Shown piece after piece: positions 56,275 through 64,000 of a stretch of 64,000 nt of DNA (within the stretch, counting starts at the first letter, position 1; each line of letters opens with the position of its first letter). The position numbers and the translations under genes are program-made. The notes beneath the pieces are model-generated. The model did no database searches, was not told where the DNA came from, and saw only the letters and a list, made by a program, of their open reading frames with translations. This DNA comes from Rheinheimera oceanensis. Lineage in GTDB: Bacteria; Pseudomonadota; Gammaproteobacteria; Enterobacterales; Alteromonadaceae. The stretch is taken from positions 248,001-312,000 of the forward strand of contig NZ_JAGPNM010000004.1 in NCBI RefSeq assembly GCF_018831085.1, in the 5' to 3' direction.

Positions 56275-56772
56275 TCAAACAGAACCGGTATTGATACGCG
56301 CCATACATAAGGCATTGACATAATTACCGTATTGAAAAGCAAAATCGGTTAGCTCTGCCTCTACTTCAAAACCAAAGCGTTCGTACAACGCTATTGCTGC
56401 TTCGTTGCTAGTGTAAACAGTAAGCTCCATACGGCGGATATTCAGCCAGTTGTCGGCCATTTCTAACGCTGAGCGTAATAGCGCCGAGCCAATACCCTGC
56501 CCCTGATATTCTTCCGACACGCCCATACCAAGCTCGGCTACATGGCGGCGGCGTGGGTTTTGGCATACCTGTAACCCGAGCTGACCTATTACTTTACCTT
56601 CTACCTCGGCCACCAGATTATAAAAACCGGCACCGGCGGTATATAACCTTTGCCAGTTTGCCACCGGCTGATAAGGCAGCTGCAGCGTATTAGCATACAC
56701 ACTGGGTTGATCATAAATAGCTTTAATAGCGTCAATGTCAGCGGGTTCAGCATGACGGATCACAGCAGGCAT
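56275..56772 (-). CDS. aaaT: L-amino acid N-acetyltransferase, AaaT/YhhY-like
   Basis: A 165-residue GNAT enzyme matching E. coli YhhY (AaaT): 'VIRHAEPADIDAIKAIYDQPSVYANTLQLPYQP', 'QNPRRRHVAELGMGVSEEYQGQGIGSALLRSALEMADNWLNIRRMELTVYTSNEAAIALYERFGFEVE' with the acetyl-CoA motif QGQGIGSAL. AaaT acetylates some aromatic and other amino acids, and the substrate range is inferred. ATG 56772 with AAGGA upstream is preferred. Outside the cassette island. Confidence 0.85.
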   Translation of the reverse strand: MPAVIRHAEPADIDAIKAIYDQPSVYANTLQLPYQPVANWQRLYTAGAGFYNLVAEVEGKVIGQLGLQVCQNPRRRHVAELGMGVSEEYQGQGIGSALLRSALEMADNWLNIRRMELTVYTSNEAAIALYERFGFEVEAELTDFAFQYGNYVNALCMARINTGSV

Positions 56773-56842
56773 AATGGCGTCCTTCACAATATACAGGCAA
56801 TTATCTTAAGGGGGTTTAGTTGCAATCAACAAGGGCTAAAAT

Positions 56843-56870
56843 GCAAAAAGCCAGCAAGATGCTGGCTTTA
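56843..56870 (-). terminator. Terminator of etfBA
   Basis: AAAGCCAGCA/TGCTGGCTTT stem (56847-56856 with 56860-56869) followed on the minus strand by TTTTTGCATT. Confidence 0.85.
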
Positions 56871-56887
56871 TCGCATACTTGCTAGGT

Positions 56888-57814
56888 TCAGAGTTGCTGT
56901 TCGAGCTCTGGCAGCACGGTAAATAAGTCGGCTACCAGGCCGTAATCGGCAATTTGGAAGATTGGCGCTTCGGCATCTTTGTTAATTGCTACGATAACTT
57001 TAGAGTCTTTCATACCGGCAAGGTGTTGAATAGCACCGGAAATACCCACTGCTATATACAGCTCTGGCGCTACAATTTTACCGGTTTGGCCAACCTGCAT
57101 ATCGTTTGGTACAAAGCCCGCATCTACCGCTGCGCGCGAGGCACCAATGGCAGCACCTAACTTATCGGCAATGCCATTGAGTAACGCAAAGTTTTCGCCA
57201 TTTTGCATACCACGGCCACCAGAGATCACCACCCGGGCGGCTGTTAACTCAGGGCGCTCAGATTTTGTCAGCTCCTGGGTTACAAAGCGTGAGATACCGG
57301 CATCATGCACCGCCGTTAAGGTTTCAACCGGGGCGTTGTTGCCGGTTTTCGCTTCACCAAATGCAGCCGGGCGCACGGTAAGCACTTTAATGGCATCAGC
57401 AGATTTTACTGTAGCAATGGCATTGCCGGCATAAATTGGCCTGACAAAGGTATCAGCGCTTTCAATGGCAATGACATCAGAAATTTGTGCTACATCCAAC
57501 ATAGCCGCTACGCGTGGCAGGAAGTTTTTGCCGGTGGTGGTCGCTGCCGCCAGAATATGGCTGTAGCCTTTACCCAGCTCAGTGACCAAAGCAGCAATAT
57601 TTTCTGCCAGTTGATGCTCGTAGGCAGCGTTATCCGCATGCAGTACCTTTGTTACGCCAGCAATTGCCGCCGCTTCGGTTGCCGCTGCTGTACTGTTAAA
57701 ACCGGCTACCAACACGGTAATGTCACCACCAATAGCGGTGGCAGCCTGCACCACTTTAAGGGTTTCGCTCTTCAGGCTTTGGTTGTTATGCTCTGCAATA
57801 ATTAAAATAGCCAT
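56888..57814 (-). CDS. etfA: Electron transfer flavoprotein, alpha subunit
   Basis: A 308-residue FAD-binding subunit: C-terminal '[49 protein letters not shown]' and '[47 protein letters not shown]' are the FAD domain. It collects electrons from acyl-CoA and other dehydrogenases and passes them to ETF-QO, which is divergent nearby. It abuts etfB (1-bp overlap). Confidence 0.95.
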   Translation of the reverse strand: MAILIIAEHNNQSLKSETLKVVQAATAIGGDITVLVAGFNSTAAATEAAAIAGVTKVLHADNAAYEHQLAENIAALVTELGKGYSHILAAATTTGKNFLPRVAAMLDVAQISDVIAIESADTFVRPIYAGNAIATVKSADAIKVLTVRPAAFGEAKTGNNAPVETLTAVHDAGISRFVTQELTKSERPELTAARVVISGGRGMQNGENFALLNGIADKLGAAIGASRAAVDAGFVPNDMQVGQTGKIVAPELYIAVGISGAIQHLAGMKDSKVIVAINKDAEAPIFQIADYGLVADLFTVLPELEQQL

Positions 57815-58563
57815 CAGATCACCTTCGCTTCATGCTTTAACTTATCTACCAGCTCTGCTACTGATTCCACCTTGATACCGCCCTGCCGGGTTGCCGGTGG
57901 TACCACTTTTAGCAGCGTGACATTAGAGTTTAAACTTACACCGAAGCTGTCGGCGGCTTTAACATCCAGCGGCTTTTTCTTTGCCTTCATAATATTAGGC
58001 AGCGAAGCATAGCGCGGCTCGTTTAAGCGTAAGTCTGTCGATACTACTGCCGGCAGCGGCAGCTCTACCGTTTGTAAGCCGCCGTCTATTTCACGGGTAA
58101 CCTGCACTTTGCCATCAGCCAGTTGTACTTTAGAAGCAAAAGTACCCTGCCCCATACCAGTTAATGCTGCCAGCATCTGGCCGGTTTGGTTGTTGTCGGA
58201 ATCAATCGCCTGCTTGCCTAAAATAACCAGGCCAGGCTGTTCATCTGCTACCACTTTGGCCAGCAGCTTTGCCACCTGTAATGAATCCAGGTTTTGATCT
58301 GTTTCAATGTGCAGCGCACGATCTGCGCCTAATGCCAACGCAGTACGCAGTTGCTCTTGCACCGTGCTGGTGCCAATAGACACAACCACAATTTCTGTTG
58401 CGTTACCGGCTTCTTTCAGCCGTACCGCTTCTTCTACCGCAATTTCACAAAAGGGGTTTAACGCCATTTTCACGTTAGCCAGATCAACACCTGATTGGTC
58501 AGCCTTTACCCGTACTTTTACGTTGTAATCTATTACCCGTTTCACCGGCACCAGTATTTTCAT
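57814..58563 (-). CDS. etfB: Electron transfer flavoprotein, beta subunit
   Basis: A 249-residue subunit binding AMP: '[27 protein letters not shown]', '[18 protein letters not shown]', '[19 protein letters not shown]' (ETF beta signature) and the C-terminal '[22 protein letters not shown]' that docks dehydrogenases. ATG 58563 with GGGGA upstream is the start. Coupled with etfA. Confidence 0.95.
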   Translation of the reverse strand: MKILVPVKRVIDYNVKVRVKADQSGVDLANVKMALNPFCEIAVEEAVRLKEAGNATEIVVVSIGTSTVQEQLRTALALGADRALHIETDQNLDSLQVAKLLAKVVADEQPGLVILGKQAIDSDNNQTGQMLAALTGMGQGTFASKVQLADGKVQVTREIDGGLQTVELPLPAVVSTDLRLNEPRYASLPNIMKAKKKPLDVKAADSFGVSLNSNVTLLKVVPPATRQGGIKVESVAELVDKLKHEAKVI

Positions 58564-58749
58564 ATATTCCCCATTCTTTTCCTGCAACAGACAAGCAGTT
58601 TTGCCACAGGTTTACGTTAAGGTAAAGCTAGCACGCTTTGGTTTGCCACAATCTACTTACTGTTGACGTTAACGTCAACCTGCAATACCCTAAACAGCAT
58701 GATAAAAGCAGTGTAAGCTGTAAATAATAAACTCCAAGAGGCCAGGGCT

Positions 58750-60399
58750 GTGGAAAGAGAATCAATGGAATTCGATGTAGTTATAGTAGGTGGTGGCCCG
58801 GCCGGGCTGTCTGCTGCTATCCGTTTGATGCAGCAAGCCAAAGCGGCAGCAAAAGAACTCAGCGTTTGTTTAGTTGAAAAAGGCTCTGAAGTAGGTGCGC
58901 ATATTTTATCTGGCGCGGTGTTCGAGCCCCGGGCGCTAAATGAACTATTACCCGACTGGCAACAACAAGGTGCGCCGGTAACCGTGCCTGTGACCCATGA
59001 TGATATTTACCTGCTGAAAAATGCCAAAAGCGCAACAAAACTACCGGGCTTTGCGGTGCCGAAAACCATGCATAACAGTGGCAACTATATTGTATCGGTG
59101 GCTAACCTTTGCCGCTGGCTGGCACAGCAGGCCGAGCAACTGGGTGTGGAAATTTTTCCCGGCTTTGCTGCCAGCGAAGTACTGATTGAAAACAACGTGG
59201 TAAAAGGCATTGTTATTGGTGATATGGGGCTGGATAAACACGGCAAGCCCAAAGACAGTTATGTGCCCGGTATGGAGCTACGTGCAAAGTACACCGTGTT
59301 TGCAGAAGGCTGCCGCGGCCATTTGGGTAAGCAGCTGATTAAGCACTTTAAACTGGATGAAGGTAAATCACCGCAGCATTATGCCATTGGTTTTAAAGAA
59401 ATCTGGGATATCCCTGCGGCCAAACATCACGCCGGTTTGGTAGTGCATTCTGCCGGCTGGCCGTTAACCACTGATACTGCCGGTGGTGGCTACTTATATC
59501 ATGCGGAAAACCAGCAAATTGTGGTTGGCTTAATTGTTGACCTTAGCTACAGCAACCCGCATTTAAATCCGTTTGAAGAATTTCAGCGCTATAAACAGCA
59601 CCCGGTGATCAGCCAGTACCTTAGTAACGGCAAACGCGTTAGTTATGGTGCCCGTGCTATTGCCAAAGGTGGCCTGAACAGCCTGCCCAAAATGAGCTTT
59701 AACGGCGGCCTGCTGATTGGGTGTGACGCCGGCACCCTTAACGGCGCTAAAATTAAAGGCAACCACACGGCAATGAAATCCGGCATGCTGGCCGCTGAAA
59801 CGCTGTTTAACGCTATTAACAGTGCTGACGAAGGCGGGCAAGATCTGACCACTTTTGCCGATGCCATAAAAAACAGCTGGCTGTATGACGAGTTATACCG
59901 CTCGCGCAACTTTAGCGCAGCAATGCATAAGTTTGGTACCTTCTGGGGCGGCGCCTTTAATACACTGGAGCAAAACTGGTTTGGCGGTAAATTTCCGTTT
60001 ACCCTAAAAGATAACAGCCATGACTACGCCCAACTGAAGCTCGCCAGCGAGGCCCCGGTTATCAACTACCCTAAACCAGACAATGTGCTGAGTTTTGACC
60101 GGTTATCTTCGGTGTATTTATCCAACACCAACCACGAAGAAGAACAACCCTGCCACCTTAAACTGGCTAATAGCCAGATCCCGGTTAGCGTTAACCTGCC
60201 CAAGTATAATGAACCGGCGCAACGTTATTGTCCGGCAGGGGTATATGAGATTATACAAAACGAAAATAATGAGCCGCAGTTTCAGATAAATGCGCAAAAC
60301 TGCATTCATTGTAAAACCTGTGATATTAAAGATCCGTCGCAAAATATTACCTGGGTAACCCCCGAAGGCGCTGGTGGGCCTAACTATCCCAATATGTAA
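58750..60399 (+). CDS. Electron transfer flavoprotein-ubiquinone oxidoreductase
   Basis: A 549-residue membrane-associated enzyme moving electrons from EtfAB to ubiquinone. FAD motif 'DVVIVGGGPAGLSAAIRLM' at the N-terminus, 'HILSGAVFEPRALNELLPDW', and a C-terminal 4Fe-4S ferredoxin-like segment with 'CIHCKTCDIKDPSQNITWVTPEGAGGPNY' plus an upstream Cys in 'YCPAGVYE'. The start is likely GTG 58750, since 'MERESMEFDVV' is conserved in relatives; ATG 58765 is the alternative. Divergent from etfBA. Confidence 0.95.
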   Translation: MERESMEFDVVIVGGGPAGLSAAIRLMQQAKAAAKELSVCLVEKGSEVGAHILSGAVFEPRALNELLPDWQQQGAPVTVPVTHDDIYLLKNAKSATKLPGFAVPKTMHNSGNYIVSVANLCRWLAQQAEQLGVEIFPGFAASEVLIENNVVKGIVIGDMGLDKHGKPKDSYVPGMELRAKYTVFAEGCRGHLGKQLIKHFKLDEGKSPQHYAIGFKEIWDIPAAKHHAGLVVHSAGWPLTTDTAGGGYLYHAENQQIVVGLIVDLSYSNPHLNPFEEFQRYKQHPVISQYLSNGKRVSYGARAIAKGGLNSLPKMSFNGGLLIGCDAGTLNGAKIKGNHTAMKSGMLAAETLFNAINSADEGGQDLTTFADAIKNSWLYDELYRSRNFSAAMHKFGTFWGGAFNTLEQNWFGGKFPFTLKDNSHDYAQLKLASEAPVINYPKPDNVLSFDRLSSVYLSNTNHEEEQPCHLKLANSQIPVSVNLPKYNEPAQRYCPAGVYEIIQNENNEPQFQINAQNCIHCKTCDIKDPSQNITWVTPEGAGGPNYPNM

Positions 60400-60409
60400 C
60401 AATAAACCG

Positions 60410-60448
60410 ACAGCGCCCGGCCGAATTTCGTGTTAAGGCGCTGTTTTA
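60410..60448 (+). terminator. Terminator of the ETF-QO gene
   Basis: ACAGCGCC/GGCGCTGT stem (60410-60417 with 60437-60444) followed by TTTATC. It separates the oxidoreductase from the tubulin-like gene. Confidence 0.75.
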
Positions 60449-60599
60449 TCTACTACATTTTAATTTACTGATATTTGCTGTTTATATACTGGTGTTTTTA
60501 AGTTTTTCATTGTATTAATTTTAAACAACAACTACCTTTGGTATGGGTATTGTTTAAATTAACCGCGGAAAGGCTTCGCCAGAGACAGGAAGTAGTGTG

Positions 60600-62780
60600 A
60601 TGACAAATAAAATAAATACGGAACGCACCGTACAAGATGATGTAGTAATCGTTAAAAACACGCCGAAAAAAAATTCACCACCCACTCTGCCCCCCTCTTT
60701 CGCCAGCGATCGGTATATGTATTTTACTGAGCGCGATCTGAATAAAATTCTGACGAATCTTGATGCACTACGCAGCAGCGTTTTTCCGCTGGTTAACCCT
60801 GACAACGAAATAGCCAGCAGGAAGCAGCAAAACTTTCCATCAGTATGCCTGATAGGCCTTGGCCGCTGTGGCTCGAATATTGCGCTGGATGTCGCCTCAC
60901 TGGTTTATAACGCGCGTAATTTTTACCTGAACGAATTTAACAACGAAGAAAAGCAAACCCGTGAACAGGAATACCGGCCCATGCGCTGGATTAAACGCAG
61001 CCTGAACTTATCAAATACACAGGCGGTAAAACCGGTGTTTTTAATTGAACCACTGGTAATGCTTGGCGATTTGGACAAAGACATCGAAGGCCGCATCCGC
61101 TTTTCACATAAGGGCGAGAAAAGCGGCTTTTTGCATGATTACACCAAAATGAAAATTATGGACCTGTCTGAAGTACATGCCGGAGGTGCCGGTAACGCCC
61201 CTATTCTTGGCCAGTATCTGGCAAAAATTATTCTTAACAAAGACACCCAGCGCTTTGCCAATGCCGAATGGAAATACATTCATTCTTACCTGATTGACTC
61301 CTGTGGCATTAAAGCTAATCAATCCAGATTATACTTTTATATTTTCAGTGCCGGCGGTGGTACAGGCTCAGGTATGGCATCTGAATTTGGTTTAGCTCAG
61401 CAGTATGCCTACATGAGTAAAACCTTTGACACCCGGATGACCGGCGAAGACGAAGAAAACCGTGGCCATTCCTTTGTATTTGAACCAATCTTTACCAGCG
61501 GTATATGTATTTTGCCGAACATTTCTGATCATGGCGTGGAAATGTCTGAAGCACTGCATATCAATGCCGGGCGCTTATTGTGCAAATACCTGGCTGAAGA
61601 GTGGGATTTTTCTTACAACTTTGATAACGAAGACAGCAGCGAATCCAGCGTAATGCACCGTATCCGGCCGTGGAATGCCATGATGCTGATCTCCAATGAT
61701 ATTATGCGTTACGCCGAAGAAACCGATGACGGCGGCATTCAGCATATCGACGTTAATGCCATGGAGAAATATGCCAATCAGTACATCTCGCAGCAAATTT
61801 TTAATATTCTGACCGCGCAGGCCGTAACCACAGATTACGACGAAAACTATTTCCGCCGTGCCGGTATCGATATCGGTGAAACTATCCGCCTTGACGCCAA
61901 TGATTTATTTATGAGCCTGGCCGGCCCCGTTGCCGTGGCCTACGCTGAGTCTGTAATACCAGGTGATAGCAGCAACGCAGAGAAACTTAAACTGTTTGAA
62001 AAAACCGGCACCGGTTTAAATATTGATGACCTGTTTTTCCGCTCTATCGATTTGCCACACTTTAATAAAGTAACCCAGGCCATTGAGGGTATCAGCCTGC
62101 TGCCGATTGAATCCGGCCGTTACCGTGAAACATTGGCCAGCTATGTAAAAAATGGCTATAACGCTGCCGAACTCAAAGATTTGCATTTCTTTAAAAATTG
62201 CTCGTCAGTGGTATCTATAGTGTCACTACCGAAAGACTATAAACTGTCTTATATGGATTTAAACCGGCTTAAATCGCACTTAAATGCGTTGTTTCCCAAC
62301 ACCACACTAAAACGCTATGCACTGGTTATTGGTGCTTCAGCCAACATTTCACTGACAACGCTGATTGTGAAAAGCCCCTGCTTAAGCGACGACTTTTTAA
62401 CCCTGATTGTCGCCTTTATTAAACGCTGTTTTGCCAAAGATAACTATCGCTTTGACGAGCAGTTGGACCATGCAATGCTTGAGTTTATCCGCGCCGAACA
62501 TTTTGACGAAGAAGCACTGGATAAAATGCTGCACGAATTTGAAAACCCGGCCAAAATACTTGACACTAACTGGTATGCCATTAAGCCAATGTACGAGAAA
62601 AAATACCGCGAACTTATTCATAATAAAGACAAATTTGTCTCAATTAATGATATCCGCTTAAGCCGCGACAGCGTGAAAAAAGCCATTAAGTACCTGCGCG
62701 AAATTTACCGGCACAAGATCAGTAAAACCAAGGTTATTTCACTTAACCCGCAAACTCATAAAAAAGCCGCAGCAGAATAA
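60600..62780 (+). CDS. Tubulin/FtsZ-superfamily GTPase-like protein, large and divergent
   Basis: About 726 residues (residue numbers count a GTG one codon earlier). Order: Pro/Lys-rich N-terminal part (about 1-80), then a tubulin-type core: T1-like 'VCLIGLGRCGSNIALDVA' (83-100), 'FLIEPLVMLGDLD' (148-160), Gly-rich 'HAGGAGNAPILGQYLA' (194-209), the T4 signature 'SAGGGTGSGMASEFG' (251-265), an Asn-bearing helix 'EKYANQYISQQIFNIL' (390-405), and a T7-like 'IRLDANDLFMSLAGPV' (430-445) with candidate catalytic Asps D433/D436. The rest (about 300 residues) has no recognised domain, no membrane helix, and ends in a basic tail. FtsZ is about 380 residues, so this is a separate branch (Tubulin_2/FtsZ-like). 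AGGA precedes ATG 60600. Stands alone between terminators. Confidence 0.8.
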   Translation: MTNKINTERTVQDDVVIVKNTPKKNSPPTLPPSFASDRYMYFTERDLNKILTNLDALRSSVFPLVNPDNEIASRKQQNFPSVCLIGLGRCGSNIALDVASLVYNARNFYLNEFNNEEKQTREQEYRPMRWIKRSLNLSNTQAVKPVFLIEPLVMLGDLDKDIEGRIRFSHKGEKSGFLHDYTKMKIMDLSEVHAGGAGNAPILGQYLAKIILNKDTQRFANAEWKYIHSYLIDSCGIKANQSRLYFYIFSAGGGTGSGMASEFGLAQQYAYMSKTFDTRMTGEDEENRGHSFVFEPIFTSGICILPNISDHGVEMSEALHINAGRLLCKYLAEEWDFSYNFDNEDSSESSVMHRIRPWNAMMLISNDIMRYAEETDDGGIQHIDVNAMEKYANQYISQQIFNILTAQAVTTDYDENYFRRAGIDIGETIRLDANDLFMSLAGPVAVAYAESVIPGDSSNAEKLKLFEKTGTGLNIDDLFFRSIDLPHFNKVTQAIEGISLLPIESGRYRETLASYVKNGYNAAELKDLHFFKNCSSVVSIVSLPKDYKLSYMDLNRLKSHLNALFPNTTLKRYALVIGASANISLTTLIVKSPCLSDDFLTLIVAFIKRCFAKDNYRFDEQLDHAMLEFIRAEHFDEEALDKMLHEFENPAKILDTNWYAIKPMYEKKYRELIHNKDKFVSINDIRLSRDSVKKAIKYLREIYRHKISKTKVISLNPQTHKKAAAE

Positions 62781-62796
62781 TCTGGCAGCTTAGCTA

Positions 62797-62829
62797 AAAG
62801 GTCTGGCATTTTAGTGCCAGACCTTTTTT
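62797..62829 (+). terminator. Terminator of the tubulin-like gene
   Basis: AAGGTCTGGCA/TGCCAGACCTT stem (about 62798-62808 with 62815-62825) followed by TTTTG, 15 bp past the stop. It shows the gene is transcribed on its own. Confidence 0.92.
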
Positions 62830-62859
62830 GTATCTGCTATTAGGGTGTTCTGACGGACA

Positions 62860-63819
62860 TTAAGGTAAAGGTGCGCCACGGCTACTGATATACAACTGAT
62901 ACCAGTGCTCACGGCTTAAATGCACCTGGCTAGCCCCGGCACAGGCTGCTATGCGCTGCGGGTTAGCGGTGCCTATTACCGGTTGAATAGCGGCCGGATG
63001 CCGCATCAGCCAGGCCAGTACAATGGCTTCGCGGCTGCACTGATATTGCCCGGCTAACTGAGCCACTAACGCTGCAGTGGCACGTTCAGTGTCGGTTTGT
63101 GTTTGTGCCCCGCTAAAGGCGCCTTTTGCCAGGCTGCCCCAGCTTTGCAGCTGCACACCCCGTTGCTGACAATATTCGACAGTGCCATAACTAAAATGCC
63201 TGTTGCTGCCCTGCGGCATACCCGTTAGTACACTTTCCTCCAGCCAGTCGATGTCGGCCAGGCTCATTTGCAGTTGATTCACCAGCAATGGCTGAGACAA
63301 TGCCGACTGCAACCACTGCATTTGCGCCCAGCCCATATTCGACACGCCAAAGTGGCGCACTTTGCCCTGCTGGACTAATTGATCGAATGCCTGCGCCACC
63401 AGCTCTGGCTGCATTAGTGGATCAGGCCGGTGTAATAGCAACAGATCCAGGTAATCGGTATTTAGCCGCGTTAAGCTCTGTTCCACAGAACGGATAATAT
63501 AGTCTTTGGAAAAATCATAGCGCCCCGGCCCCTGCTCGTCGGCAAAGCGGATAGCACATTTAGTTTGGATAAACAGCTCTGCGCGTTTTGCCGGTGCAGC
63601 AGCCAGATAGCGGCCAAATACCTGCTCGGCTTTACCACGGGTATAAATATCGGCGTGATCAAAAAAGTTAATGCCGTTGGCCAGTGCCGCATCAATAGCA
63701 GAAAAAGCATGGTTTTGCTGTTCTGTTGTGGTGGTATTGCTGTCCCAGCTGCCGCCCAACCCCATACAACCAAACGCCAGTGAACTGATACCAGGCAGAT
63801 GCCGCGATAAAGGGATCAT
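62860..63819 (-). CDS. Aldo/keto reductase, YdhF-like
   Basis: A 319-residue NADPH-dependent reductase: 'SSLAFGCMGLGG' N-terminus, 'GINFFDHADIYTRGKAEQVFGRYL' with catalytic Asp/Tyr, 'LDLLLLHRPDPLMQPELVAQAFDQLVQQGKVRHFGVSNMGWAQM', and a C-terminal NADPH site 'IQPVIGTANPQRIAACAGA'. It resembles E. coli YdhF along its length. Substrate unknown. ATG 63819 with GGAG upstream is chosen over a TTG five codons earlier. Confidence 0.88.
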   Translation of the reverse strand: MIPLSRHLPGISSLAFGCMGLGGSWDSNTTTTEQQNHAFSAIDAALANGINFFDHADIYTRGKAEQVFGRYLAAAPAKRAELFIQTKCAIRFADEQGPGRYDFSKDYIIRSVEQSLTRLNTDYLDLLLLHRPDPLMQPELVAQAFDQLVQQGKVRHFGVSNMGWAQMQWLQSALSQPLLVNQLQMSLADIDWLEESVLTGMPQGSNRHFSYGTVEYCQQRGVQLQSWGSLAKGAFSGAQTQTDTERATAALVAQLAGQYQCSREAIVLAWLMRHPAAIQPVIGTANPQRIAACAGASQVHLSREHWYQLYISSRGAPLP

Positions 63820-63834
63820 AATAACTCCAGACAA

Positions 63835-64000
63835 TGAAATACCGCGATAGTGTAGCGAAAAACAGCCTGAACCCCTACACTATCGCCATTATTAAATGCT
63901 ACCGGAACACTTCTGCGTTATGTCTGATGCCACTTTGTACAGGTTAAACAAATTTATCAGTGATACGGGCTTTTGCTCACGGCGTGAAGCCGATAAATTT
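63835..64000. other. Non-coding end of window with inverted repeat
   Basis: No protein frame seen. AAATTTATC (63950-63958) and GATAAATTT (63992-64000) are a perfect 9-bp inverted pair, with GGCTT/AAGCC inside. It is cut by the window end. Confidence 0.4.

Noticed and set aside
56142-56342. Small minus-strand frame over the end of aaaT
   Set aside because: It lies in a different frame across the real acetyltransferase end and has no ribosome site or family match.
60600-62780. The tubulin-like protein as the cell-division FtsZ
   Set aside because: Length is nearly double, the T1 and T4 surroundings differ, and there are no dcw-cluster neighbours.
1-64000. tRNA or rRNA genes
   Set aside because: I saw no cloverleaf with a CCA-ready acceptor or rRNA core sequence, although this was by eye and a tRNAscan-type search would be decisive.

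Overview
The window looks like chromosome of a marine or freshwater gammaproteobacterium of the Rheinheimera/Alishewanella type. This is inferred from gene content (TonB-dependent receptors, a curli operon, class II DAHP synthase, ppsA/ppsR, a bioA|bioBFCD cluster, EtfBA plus ETF-QO, tricorn-like peptidase) and from moderate GC with frequent TTG/GTG starts; no rRNA marker is present. I saw no rRNA, tRNA, CRISPR array, prophage or intact insertion sequence.

Layout. 0-8 kb: end of an unrecognised protein, yceI with cytochrome b561, trhO, yaeQ, a LysE exporter, a His-rich ZnuD-like receptor, an FAD amine oxidase and a GNAT enzyme. 8.5-20 kb: a second TonB receptor, YdiJ-type FAD/Fe-S oxidoreductase, DUF1456, ribA, an ABC exporter, an alanine:Na+ symporter and a GST. 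20-26.5 kb: divergent ppsA|ppsR, then panE, class II DAHP synthase and a low-molecular-weight phosphatase. 26.6-31 kb: a curli locus, with csgD convergent to csgBAEFG; the major curlin is unusually long, about 19 repeats. 31-41 kb: a secreted subtilisin, a MoxR-DUF58-transglutaminase operon and a tricorn-like peptidase. 41-51.9 kb: class V aminotransferase, phnA/yjdM, htpX, peptidase E, the full biotin ring set (bioA divergent from bioBFCD) and asnS.

51.9-56.0 kb is an AT-richer accessory island of seven small genes, all on the minus strand and mostly unrecognised. They are separated by imperfect palindromes with GCATAAC/GTTATGC- or ACTAAC/GTTAG-like ends lying at stop codons. No integrase is present. 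I read it as a decayed integron cassette array (attC sites lacking an integrase).

56-64 kb: an AaaT-like acetyltransferase, etfBA and ETF-QO (one electron pathway to ubiquinone, transcribed divergently), then the most unusual gene of the window: a stand-alone ~726-residue protein with a complete tubulin/FtsZ GTPase signature inside a much larger, divergent chain. A YdhF-like aldo/keto reductase closes the window.

The strongest candidates for new biology are the tubulin-like GTPase, the integrase-less cassette array with its unknown genes, the long curlin, and two unexplained repeats: a 16-bp-period tandem array upstream of yjdM and a long imperfect hairpin covering the end of bioD.
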